Assembly (NCBI RefSeq): GCF_900114875.1
Contig: NZ_FPKW01000004.1
Location: 62,001 to 126,000 of the forward strand
Source: Chryseobacterium limigenitum
GTDB taxonomy: Bacteria; Bacteroidota; Bacteroidia; Flavobacteriales; Weeksellaceae
DNA: 64,000 nucleotides
Direction: 5' to 3'
A program made the translations under genes and the position numbers. The first letter of the stretch is position 1, and each line of letters opens with the position of its first letter. Positions 34,463 through 43,138 of the stretch are shown here, piece after piece. Below the pieces are notes generated by a model. The model was not told where the DNA came from. It was given only the letters and a program-made list of their open reading frames with translations, and searched no databases.

Positions 34463-36268
34463 TTAAACATTGAATTTTGAGGTCCAAAGGTCAACATCTT
34501 CTGCGGGAACCGCTAATTGAAGTATTTTTCTTGGTCTAGTCATACCAACATAGATAATTCTTAATTCTTCCTGTTCTTTTTCGCTCAGGGCACTTTTATC
34601 TTTTTTAAGCATGGTTGCGTAATTGAACCCCGATTTCTTAGATAGTAAAATAAGAACGGCATCAAATGACCTTCCTTTGACCGAGTGAATTGTACCATGG
34701 TAAAATTCAAATGGTTGAACATTCGTATCAGTATCTCCAAAATATTCTGAAATTAAATCTTGTCCCATTCCAGTCTTGATGACGAGTGGTTTTCTCAAAT
34801 TACGATTTGCTTCTTCTAACCATGCGAAAATAGTTTTGCCTTTTGTTGTCGGTAGTTTATCCATCACTTGATGAATTCCTTTCCGATATGTCATGAATCC
34901 TTTTTCATTGATTATCGTTTGCACATACTCACTACTAGCGATAAGGCTATTTGTCTCATTTTGCCTTTTGTATTCTATCAAACCTTTTTCCATGAGTTTA
35001 TAGCCTTTTACGAAAAGTCCTGAATCATATAAAAACTTACCTCTAATAATTGTTTTTACAAAAAGATTTTTAGGTTCCCAACAATCCATACTGTTATCGT
35101 AATGGATAGGAGTTAATCCGAGAAAATTTACTTTGGCTTTGCCACGATATAAAACTGCAACACTCTTTTGCGATATTTCAATGCCGTTCTCCGTGCATCG
35201 TCCTAAGAAAGTTTCTAAAATACTTTCAAAAGAAGCTATACTTTCCTCGATGGTGACTACAGAAGGATCTTTTTGAGATGCTTTCTTCTCTTTTAAGTAA
35301 CCATTAACTAAAGGCTCAAAACTAAGATCAAAAATTCCCGGTGTAATTGCGACTGTCGAATCGAATGAAGATAGATATTTAGTAAAATCACATATCAATT
35401 GTGAACTTCGTCTGTTCTCAATCAATTCAATTTTGTTCCATGCAAGATACTTTTGGTCAAAAAGATGGGGCTTGGCATTGTTCCATTCAAAAATCGCTTG
35501 ATCTCTATCACCAATCAACATAATATTTTCCGCTCCTTTTGAATTAAAAATATTAATTATTTCCATTAAGATTTCATCAGTATCCTGAGCTTCATCAATT
35601 ATAAAGTATTCGAACTTCTTTGCTATAGTCTCAGCTATTATGGGATACTTTTTTAATATTTTTAGAGAGAGGTAGTTAGCGTCTGATTGAGTCGCAAAAC
35701 CCTTCCTGAAAAACTCCAATTTTGAATTTATAATATTTTGAATGTTACCATTGACAGCCCCGGAGTTGGTATAATATTTCCACAAAAAATGAAAGGACTG
35801 CGGAGGTGCAATTTGAATCAAGTTATCATTTATATCGAAAGTGGTTTTATCAAAATATTGAGCGTAATCTTGAGCATATCTTTTAATGCTCCATGTAGAA
35901 TGGGGTTCACCAACCAATTCAGGTCTATTTGCACATCCCATAATCAAATGTCCAAAAGGAAGAAAAATGAATTGATTAATGAAGCTGTCTAAGGTACCTA
36001 GATAATGAGGATGGCTAAATCCATTAAGAGAAAAATTATCGGATAACTTTTCTTTTATTTCTTCAACGGCAACATTTGTAAATGATAATGCAGCGATTCC
36101 TTTTTTGCTAAAAGGATTTTTAGACAATAATAAAGCAATTCTCGAAGCAACGGAATATGTTTTACCACTACCTGGGCATGCTCGAACAACGCAAAGACCT
36201 TTATCAAACTGAGCAATTTTCTTTTGCTCCTCAGATAGATTAGATAAAATTTCAACTACCTTATCCAT
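34463..36268 (-). CDS. gajB: Gabija GajB, UvrD/Rep-like helicase
   Basis: 601 residues of a superfamily 1 helicase: Walker A ACPGSGKT near residue 29, SFTNVAVEEI (Ia), IIDEAQDTDEI (Walker B/II), GDRDQAIFEWNNA (III) and IYVGMTRPRKILQL (VI). The stop is followed by the 34.2-kb junction. It overlaps the end of the OLD-family gene upstream by 8 nt. The pair TOPRIM-ATPase plus UvrD-like protein is the Gabija anti-phage system, in which GajB is thought to respond to DNA ends or termini and activate GajA. Confidence 0.88.
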   Translation of the reverse strand: MDKVVEILSNLSEEQKKIAQFDKGLCVVRACPGSGKTYSVASRIALLLSKNPFSKKGIAALSFTNVAVEEIKEKLSDNFSLNGFSHPHYLGTLDSFINQFIFLPFGHLIMGCANRPELVGEPHSTWSIKRYAQDYAQYFDKTTFDINDNLIQIAPPQSFHFLWKYYTNSGAVNGNIQNIINSKLEFFRKGFATQSDANYLSLKILKKYPIIAETIAKKFEYFIIDEAQDTDEILMEIINIFNSKGAENIMLIGDRDQAIFEWNNAKPHLFDQKYLAWNKIELIENRRSSQLICDFTKYLSSFDSTVAITPGIFDLSFEPLVNGYLKEKKASQKDPSVVTIEESIASFESILETFLGRCTENGIEISQKSVAVLYRGKAKVNFLGLTPIHYDNSMDCWEPKNLFVKTIIRGKFLYDSGLFVKGYKLMEKGLIEYKRQNETNSLIASSEYVQTIINEKGFMTYRKGIHQVMDKLPTTKGKTIFAWLEEANRNLRKPLVIKTGMGQDLISEYFGDTDTNVQPFEFYHGTIHSVKGRSFDAVLILLSKKSGFNYATMLKKDKSALSEKEQEELRIIYVGMTRPRKILQLAVPAEDVDLWTSKFNV

Positions 36269-38264
36269 CTATTAACCAATTTATTCCATCAACAATATAT
36301 TTAGGGGCGACAAACTCATTCCAAGTCGATTCATTATCAATATTGTAGGCAATTTGCTGAGCTAATTCTGACTTATCCTTAAAATTATTTAAGAAAATAA
36401 GAATCTCTCTTGCACGTTCTTCTTTCGAATGAGTTGTATCTAAGAATGTAGTACCAGTATGCATAGTTGCGTAAAGATTTGAAATTAGATCAATATTATT
36501 CCCAGAAATCATTAATTCGTATTCAAAAGTAATCTGTGCAGTTACTGTTTTGAGATTATTCTTTTCGAAGCCGCTTGCCTTAGATGCTCTTGCTGAAGGC
36601 GCACTATTTTTCGCTTCTATTTTAGATCTAATAAAAGGCATTTTTTCAGTTAGATTAGGTATCACAAGTGCAGAAATGTCTGCTCCGTATGCCATCCTAT
36701 TTGTCTCATCTAAGAAATCAATGCTTTGAAGATGTTTAATAATCGCTTTAGAAGTGTCCTTATCTATATTTTCTTCATTAGATTGAAAGTCAATAGCTGA
36801 TATTATTCCCCTGTCATCATCTGTGACAATCAGACACTTTGTAGCAAGTCTTTTAGTATTATCATTGGAATTGTATAATCTAGCAAAAGGCTCGAATGCA
36901 ACACCATCGATATTGACTAATTCGATTCCATTTTTCTCTATACTAAATTTTCCGTTTGGTATCATTCTCTTTGAAAGAACTGGAAGTAGCAATGCTTCAG
37001 AAATTCCTTCAACTAGAATTGTCCCATTTGAGAAGAATAACTGAGATTTGGTAACATCAAGAAACTTTCGTAGATAACTAGTTTCTTTAGGTTCTAAAAC
37101 TATATTTTTCACACTCACTACTTCGACATCATGATTTATATTTTGTAGAACATGAAGGTTTTTAATTGACGTCTTAGCAGTTATAGTTGGCGAATGACAT
37201 GTCATGAAAACTTGTACTCCGAAATCCTTAAGTTCATTGAGATAGGTAAAGAAGGTATTCTGTCTTTGGGGATGAAGATGTGCTTCAGGTTCCTCAATCA
37301 GCATTGCATAATAATGCTCTTTTTTTTCTATCCTTCTATTTTCAATATCACCAAAAACTGTTGCGGAAAAAATGATGTTGTTTTCTCCAAGCCCATTTTG
37401 AGATATATCAAAATATCTTTGCTTACTTATGTCGGAAGCAACAACGGAATCAGAATAAATCTGTTTACTGGTTACAACTCCTTTCACAATATTGTTATAC
37501 TTGAAGTTTATCAACCCAATTTTAACCTTTGGATTCCTGTTTGCTATATCAGACTTCTCCAAATGTTTGTTTACTAAAGTTTCTCCTGATTTTATTAATC
37601 CAGACCATTCGTCATCATTAACAACATTTTCAAGTTTCGTAGCAAGAGCAATTTTGTGGTCATCATCTAAAACTTGGTCAACTATTGATGATAAACCTTC
37701 AACAATTTGCGTTTTTGAATATTTAGACATTTCTCTAAACAGGGATGATACTTTGTTGTCTTTGGAATAAGGACGAAGCTCGTATTCAGCATTTCTTAGT
37801 GGTGCTAAATAAGTGTAATACAATAACTGCAGTTCATTTGAATCTAGTTTGCTTGATTCCCCTCCCCAATGTGACCATTTTAGACGTTTTCCACTACCAT
37901 TAGTTTCAAGCCAGTACTTCAAGTTTAATCTCAAGTCGATTTCTTCTGGGATGTCGGGATTTTGCCATAATAAACTCGTAAAGTATTCACGATCTTCTTC
38001 ACATTCAATTTCAAAGATTAACTGAAATTCAATCGGCTCCAATTGGTAATCAGGATTAGATGTATCCAGGTAGAAATCCTCATCATTCCTTATTCCAATT
38101 TCTCTAATTTGACTTCCCAATCCTAAACAAATTCTCAATGCGTCAACAATCGCTGTTTTTCCCGCATTATTGGGACCAATTATGACATTTAATTCTTTGT
38201 TGAAAGATAAATTAAGTTCTTTTATAGAACGAAATCTTTTTATTAATAGATACTTGATATACAT
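36261..38264 (-). CDS. gajA: Gabija GajA, OLD-family ATPase with TOPRIM nuclease
   Basis: 667 residues. The N-terminal ABC/SMC-like ATPase starts YIKYLLIKRFRSI, with Walker A GPNNAGKT at 30-37 and Walker B MLIEEPEAHLHP. A C-terminal TOPRIM domain has ILVEGISEALLLPVL (catalytic Glu) and LIVTDDDRG (Asp pair). This matches GajA, which nicks specific DNA and is inhibited by nucleotides until they are depleted in infection. It is followed without a gap by GajB. Class and substrate site are not predictable from sequence. Confidence 0.88.
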   Translation of the reverse strand: MYIKYLLIKRFRSIKELNLSFNKELNVIIGPNNAGKTAIVDALRICLGLGSQIREIGIRNDEDFYLDTSNPDYQLEPIEFQLIFEIECEEDREYFTSLLWQNPDIPEEIDLRLNLKYWLETNGSGKRLKWSHWGGESSKLDSNELQLLYYTYLAPLRNAEYELRPYSKDNKVSSLFREMSKYSKTQIVEGLSSIVDQVLDDDHKIALATKLENVVNDDEWSGLIKSGETLVNKHLEKSDIANRNPKVKIGLINFKYNNIVKGVVTSKQIYSDSVVASDISKQRYFDISQNGLGENNIIFSATVFGDIENRRIEKKEHYYAMLIEEPEAHLHPQRQNTFFTYLNELKDFGVQVFMTCHSPTITAKTSIKNLHVLQNINHDVEVVSVKNIVLEPKETSYLRKFLDVTKSQLFFSNGTILVEGISEALLLPVLSKRMIPNGKFSIEKNGIELVNIDGVAFEPFARLYNSNDNTKRLATKCLIVTDDDRGIISAIDFQSNEENIDKDTSKAIIKHLQSIDFLDETNRMAYGADISALVIPNLTEKMPFIRSKIEAKNSAPSARASKASGFEKNNLKTVTAQITFEYELMISGNNIDLISNLYATMHTGTTFLDTTHSKEERAREILIFLNNFKDKSELAQQIAYNIDNESTWNEFVAPKYIVDGINWLIDG

Positions 38265-38470
38265 TTGAAAGGGTAGTTTTTAATGCAGTGAATAAGTTTC
38301 TTTCATAGCAGATATTCTTATATTTTCTGATTCACCAATATTAGAATGAGGCTAAAAAACGAATATATTTATACTTCTTAATGTTAAAATGTGCGGAATA
38401 TTTTTTGAAGATGATTTCAAGAAATTTCTATTGAAGCATATTATTGTAATCTGGAGTTAATAATTGGTTC

Positions 38471-38713
38471 TTAGCGGATAAGTTCTGCCAATTGTTTATT
38501 ATACACTACGACATCTTCAGCGATAAATTTTGTTCCTAATGGAAATTTTGTTGTATCACTGTATTCTCTCGAACACTCAATAACTAAATCTGCGGGTATT
38601 CCCTGATTATTTGAAGGTCTAATTCTTACGCGATTTGTTTCTATATCCAAAAAGCTTTTGCATTCTAAATTTCTAATGTAATTTCCAATTATTAACATGA
38701 TTACTATATTCAA
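38471..38713 (-). CDS. Small hypothetical protein
   Basis: 80 residues with a possible start also at Met6. The body (YIRNLECKSFLDIETNRVRI, then LGTKFIAEDVVVYNKQL) looks like a small beta-rich domain. No motif is recognised. It stands between GajA (207 nt downstream) and the STAND gene (84 nt upstream) on the same strand, so it could be a lesser component of either system. It is a moderately convincing gene by composition and context. Confidence 0.45.
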   Translation of the reverse strand: MNIVIMLIIGNYIRNLECKSFLDIETNRVRIRPSNNQGIPADLVIECSREYSDTTKFPLGTKFIAEDVVVYNKQLAELIR

Positions 38714-38797
38714 TGGTTATTATCTAAAATTATAATTATTTTTGAGATAAATCATTCCTATACATAAAAAATTGCATTTAATGTATACAGTAACTGT

Positions 38798-41700
38798 TCA
38801 GATTTGTTTTTTACAAACTCGTACCATAGACCAATTAATGTCGATTAAAGATAATTGAATAAATTTTTTAAAACTTTTTACCGCTTCTTCAAATTCATTA
38901 TTATTTCGATACTTTTCAATCATAAACAAGATATGACCAGATGTATAATACAGCAGAAAACTATATTCTCCCCGCCACGTTTTTCCAATTACAGCATTAT
39001 ACAATATTTCTTTAAAATTATCAGTCACCTCTTTTTTTTCGAACATTTCAAATAGCTCTGTAAAAACCAAACTGGATGATTCACTATCTGCAAATTTAGC
39101 TGCATCTATGGAGCTAATTTTCCTTTCTTTAATTAAATCAAAATCACTAGGGTAAATGTAGCCTTTGTTAAGTCTTTCATCACTTGTTTCATTGTATCTA
39201 TCTTTTTCTTTATCTACATATACCTGAAACAATATTTTAGAATTTTTTAGTTCTCTAATAATATTGTCTGATTTTTCTACTCTTATTTTTGTTTTAATGA
39301 TACTAAATTCCAGTTCAATATCTTTTAATCGAGTAGAAAGCAAGCCATTTCTTATTTCATCAATTTCAATCGATCCACTTCTATTATCTTTTAATAAATG
39401 CTTGATAGCGAAGTTATACACTTTATCTGAAAAAGAATTAATGTATTTAATGGGAAGCAGAAACCATTGTAATGAAAGCTGACTTAGGCTAAGCTTTTCA
39501 ATGCAAGTCATTATTTCAGAGGGTTGATACAATTCTATAAATTCCCCTAGTAAATACCGGTAACCCTTCTCAGAAATATTTTGGATTTTTGTAATCGTAA
39601 AAATGCATTCATCCAGTGTCAAAAAATTATTTGTATGGAGTGCCTTTAATGCTTTAGGTAATCCATATAAAGTATAATCTTTTCTGTTATAATATTTAGT
39701 CCAGAATAACGATATACTTGCCAGATCTATTTTCTGCTTTCGATGTAAGGCTAATCTAATATATTCATGAATTTTATTACCTAAAGTGAAACTTCCGATC
39801 TCTTTATTTTTTAATATGAGTTCTTCCAATGATAAATAATTATATTCATTCTTTTCAATATTGCTAACCTCATGACCAGCAGCGATCAAATTCTTTTTAA
39901 CATCATTTAAATACCAGTCAGCATAATAATGGGAATCAGGATAATTATCTAAAAACTTAGCTAATTTAATTGCACCTTTTGATTCAGAACCTTCCAGATA
40001 AATATTGAGTGAGTCACTTAATTCTTCAAGCCCCGCATACCTCTTTTGATGCATGAATAGATTTTCCATGATCCATTTCAAATAATCACCAAAATACCGT
40101 CTATCTTTCAGAGCTTTAATGATTTTTGTTTTTGTAATGGCTTTTTCATTCTTGCTAAAAAAATATTCTTCTTTATCAATATCTCCTTCCAATCTCATAT
40201 GAAAATGGTCGGTGGAGTAATTATCGTTTGATACCTTATTATAAAGCAAAATTGGATTATTGCTTCTTACACAAAACAACATTCCAAATAAGTATCCTGA
40301 GCTGGTGATGTCCTCCTCCGTATATCCGTTAAAAAATAGTGATTGTGTATAAGTGTAGAGAAAGCCATCCGGTGTTGAAATGTGATCTCTATAAATTAAA
40401 TTTATAATAAGTGAGAGATCATAGTAATGTGAGATTTCAAAATCATCAAAGTTATAGTTAGACATCAAGTCTCTTAAATCAAAATAAAAAGTACGTATGG
40501 CTTCAATATCTATGCAGTCTCTTATTATTTCTTCAAAAATGGCTATATTACAAAATTTCCTTGCTATTTCTTTTGTTTGTCGATTAGTCATTTTAAACAG
40601 AGAAAACCTTGAAAGAAATCTTCTATCTAAGCCCATTATTGATTCATATACCAAGTCGGCAGCCTTGTCATTTAAAATTTTGTAACTGGTCGACCTGTTG
40701 CGAAGATATGTGTTGAAACTGTCGTGAAATAAAGCGATTCTGTTCAGCTTGATGTCAAATAGATAAGGGTGTTCCTCTATGAACTCCTCGACGTAAAATT
40801 TAGCTTCTCCTAAAAAATGATCTAATTCTGAATACATTATGTACGAATTTGTACATAGGAATATAGAAAGAGAATATTTTCCTTTCTCATTTTTGATGAT
40901 GCCCTCATAAAAACTGTCAATATCTTTAAGTTGACCTATCTCCGGAAGCTTCTTATTTAATTTATAAAATTCTGCAACATATTTTACAAGAATCGGATAG
41001 CCTTGGGTTATGTGAAAAATTTCGTCCTGAATATTGTAATCTGTAATATGAAACAATTCCTCCAAAACAAATTCAGTTTGCTTTTTATTCCAGTTTTCCA
41101 AAATATATTTTTGCCAATCTAACTTGGCGACCAATGGTCTTGATAGTACGATAACTTTGCAGTACTCTTTTAAATCTTCCAAGAATTTTATAAATCTAGG
41201 GAGTTCATTGCTATTATAATTTTCAACATGATCTAAACCATCGATGATAAGAGTTAGTTTTCTTCTTTCAATTTCTTTGAAAAGATCAGTAATCTCTCTG
41301 CTTTTTAGATCATGAAACAGTTTAACGTTTAAATCACGTAAAAAGTTTTGAAATTTTAATCTCTCCAGATAATCGGATTCCTGGTTTCCTACCCAAAATC
41401 GATATAATATATTTTGAGGATATTCTTCAACAAGTGAATTTACAAAATGACTTTTCCCAACTCCGGGCTTACCTTCGATCAATAATAACTTTTCAAATTC
41501 AACAAGCGTATGATTAATTTTTACAGATTCTTGTTGAAGATCCGTGCTATAAGTTTTTAAGCTGGGAAGATCAAACCTTTCGATCAGCCATATCCTTTTA
41601 TCCAGTGTTTCACTTAGATAATTTTCAATCTCATATTTCCTGTTTAAGTTTCCATTATAAAGATCATCAATAAAGAGATCTGCATCAGTCCGACTCATTG

Positions 41701-42055
41701 ATATGATATGCAAATTGCCATTTTTCAAGCAGTCAAAATCTAAAATTTTCGCATTGGGAACAATGTCGATATGCTTAAAAAAAACAATATTTCTGCTCTT
41801 TGAAAGTTTGTGAGCTTTACCTTTGATTATTAAATTTTTATCCTCGATAAAAAGTTGATCCAGTTTAACGTTTTCAAAATCCTTAATCTGAAAATTATAT
41901 TCTTCATTATTGATCGAAACTAATAAATCGTCGAAATTGTTATCAATTTTTGCTTCTATTTCAATTTTGGATATTTGCCGCTCTACATCCATAATGGACA
42001 ATAGAAGCTGAGTTATATGTTTTTGATAGGTATAACCACTGTAAGCATTTCTCAT
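38798..42055 (-). CDS. STAND NTPase with N-terminal Cap4-like nuclease region
   Basis: 1085 residues. The N-terminal about 90 residues (YSGYTYQKHITQLLL, EIEAKIDNNFDDLLV, EYNFQIKDF) match a PD-(D/E)xK/Cap4-like nuclease: acidic residues at 33 and 42-43, then Gln56-x-Lys58. A NACHT/STAND ATPase follows, with Walker A GKPGVGKS at 195-202 and Walker B LTLIIDGLDHVE (Asp272, Asp275). The long C-terminal part is helical, probably a repeat-based sensor. In Avs-type systems such proteins recognise a phage protein, oligomerise and cut DNA. This is a predicted single-gene defence system; the sensed ligand is unknown. Confidence 0.8.
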   Translation of the reverse strand: MRNAYSGYTYQKHITQLLLSIMDVERQISKIEIEAKIDNNFDDLLVSINNEEYNFQIKDFENVKLDQLFIEDKNLIIKGKAHKLSKSRNIVFFKHIDIVPNAKILDFDCLKNGNLHIISMSRTDADLFIDDLYNGNLNRKYEIENYLSETLDKRIWLIERFDLPSLKTYSTDLQQESVKINHTLVEFEKLLLIEGKPGVGKSHFVNSLVEEYPQNILYRFWVGNQESDYLERLKFQNFLRDLNVKLFHDLKSREITDLFKEIERRKLTLIIDGLDHVENYNSNELPRFIKFLEDLKEYCKVIVLSRPLVAKLDWQKYILENWNKKQTEFVLEELFHITDYNIQDEIFHITQGYPILVKYVAEFYKLNKKLPEIGQLKDIDSFYEGIIKNEKGKYSLSIFLCTNSYIMYSELDHFLGEAKFYVEEFIEEHPYLFDIKLNRIALFHDSFNTYLRNRSTSYKILNDKAADLVYESIMGLDRRFLSRFSLFKMTNRQTKEIARKFCNIAIFEEIIRDCIDIEAIRTFYFDLRDLMSNYNFDDFEISHYYDLSLIINLIYRDHISTPDGFLYTYTQSLFFNGYTEEDITSSGYLFGMLFCVRSNNPILLYNKVSNDNYSTDHFHMRLEGDIDKEEYFFSKNEKAITKTKIIKALKDRRYFGDYLKWIMENLFMHQKRYAGLEELSDSLNIYLEGSESKGAIKLAKFLDNYPDSHYYADWYLNDVKKNLIAAGHEVSNIEKNEYNYLSLEELILKNKEIGSFTLGNKIHEYIRLALHRKQKIDLASISLFWTKYYNRKDYTLYGLPKALKALHTNNFLTLDECIFTITKIQNISEKGYRYLLGEFIELYQPSEIMTCIEKLSLSQLSLQWFLLPIKYINSFSDKVYNFAIKHLLKDNRSGSIEIDEIRNGLLSTRLKDIELEFSIIKTKIRVEKSDNIIRELKNSKILFQVYVDKEKDRYNETSDERLNKGYIYPSDFDLIKERKISSIDAAKFADSESSSLVFTELFEMFEKKEVTDNFKEILYNAVIGKTWRGEYSFLLYYTSGHILFMIEKYRNNNEFEEAVKSFKKFIQLSLIDINWSMVRVCKKQI

Positions 42056-42205
42056 AAATTTACTTTAATAGATTTTTGTGTTTTAAATTTAGTAGTCATT
42101 ACTACTTTCCTACGTTTCGTTTAATTGTTGTGATAAACATTTAAGCAAAGGACTTTAAGATAAAACCATATCTTAGATATTACTACAAAAGGATTCTTTT
42201 GTGCA

Positions 42206-43138
42206 TCAAAATTGTTTTTCTTTTTCTTTGACCATTTCTACAAGATCATTGGTTTCCTCCATGATCCATGAATCATTTGAAATAAGATCTTTGATTAAGG
42301 ATATCTCTAATTCGTTATAATTCATTATCTCTAATCCGGAAATTTGATTTTCATTCGTTTTCCAAAAACTTTTATGTTCTGTCTCAACAATTGATTTTCT
42401 GATACCGTTTGGATATAGGAGACGGATTTGCGGGATAATTTTTTTGACCATTTGAAATATTTGTAATCCATCATAATCCCAGTCGCAAGAGTAGTAGATA
42501 GGAAATTTAATTTCTCCTGAAAAATTTAATTTTGCAACATTTTTTCCTCCCGCGTACCATAATTCAATATGATGTTTACGCGGTTTAGAAGGACGTTTAA
42601 GAAAATCTAAATTTTCACATAAAACAATTTTTGTTGGATTGTCACATTGTAATACATACTTGTATTGTTGGTCTTTGTCGTTAGCTAGAGAATCGATATT
42701 GAGTATTGTTTTTACCGCAGAGAGTAAACTTTCTGATTTCTCCAGATATTTTTCATTTTTGAAAAACATCTGAGAGACACCTCGAACGGTTTCTTCTGCT
42801 TCTATTATACTGTCTCGAACAGGAATCAAATCTCCCGAGTCCATACCATTCTTTAATTCCATTAAAATTTTGATATCTGATTCTTGAAATCGAATTTGAG
42901 GGGTAAGAAGTCCATTGTTATTTAAAAATTCAACATATTTATTAAAATTGTGCAGATGCTTCTTTTCATATAATTTCTTGAAGTCAATACCTTCATTGAT
43001 TCGGCCAATACCTTCTTTCAATTCCCCAGTCTGCTCTAAAAGAAATTGAATATCGCTGTCATTAATAAAGCTTGCTCGCCTAGCTGTAAATCCTTTGTTG
43101 TAGACTTCATTTAACGCCTTCAAAACTGTCCAATTCAT
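42206..43138 (-). CDS. jetD: Wadjet JetD, TOPRIM-domain nuclease subunit
   Basis: 310 residues, the last gene of the Jet set. The C-terminal half has the TOPRIM-like IYYSCDWDYDGLQIFQMV with the Asp-x-Asp-x-Asp acidic cluster, preceded by IELWYAGGKNVAKL. The N-terminal half is helical, as expected for the arm domain that contacts the complex. In Wadjet, JetD cuts circular DNA after loop extrusion by JetABC, so the system removes plasmids. Its start overlaps JetC by 32 nt. At 310 residues it may be a shorter form than some described JetD proteins. Confidence 0.85.
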   Translation of the reverse strand: MNWTVLKALNEVYNKGFTARRASFINDSDIQFLLEQTGELKEGIGRINEGIDFKKLYEKKHLHNFNKYVEFLNNNGLLTPQIRFQESDIKILMELKNGMDSGDLIPVRDSIIEAEETVRGVSQMFFKNEKYLEKSESLLSAVKTILNIDSLANDKDQQYKYVLQCDNPTKIVLCENLDFLKRPSKPRKHHIELWYAGGKNVAKLNFSGEIKFPIYYSCDWDYDGLQIFQMVKKIIPQIRLLYPNGIRKSIVETEHKSFWKTNENQISGLEIMNYNELEISLIKDLISNDSWIMEETNDLVEMVKEKEKQF

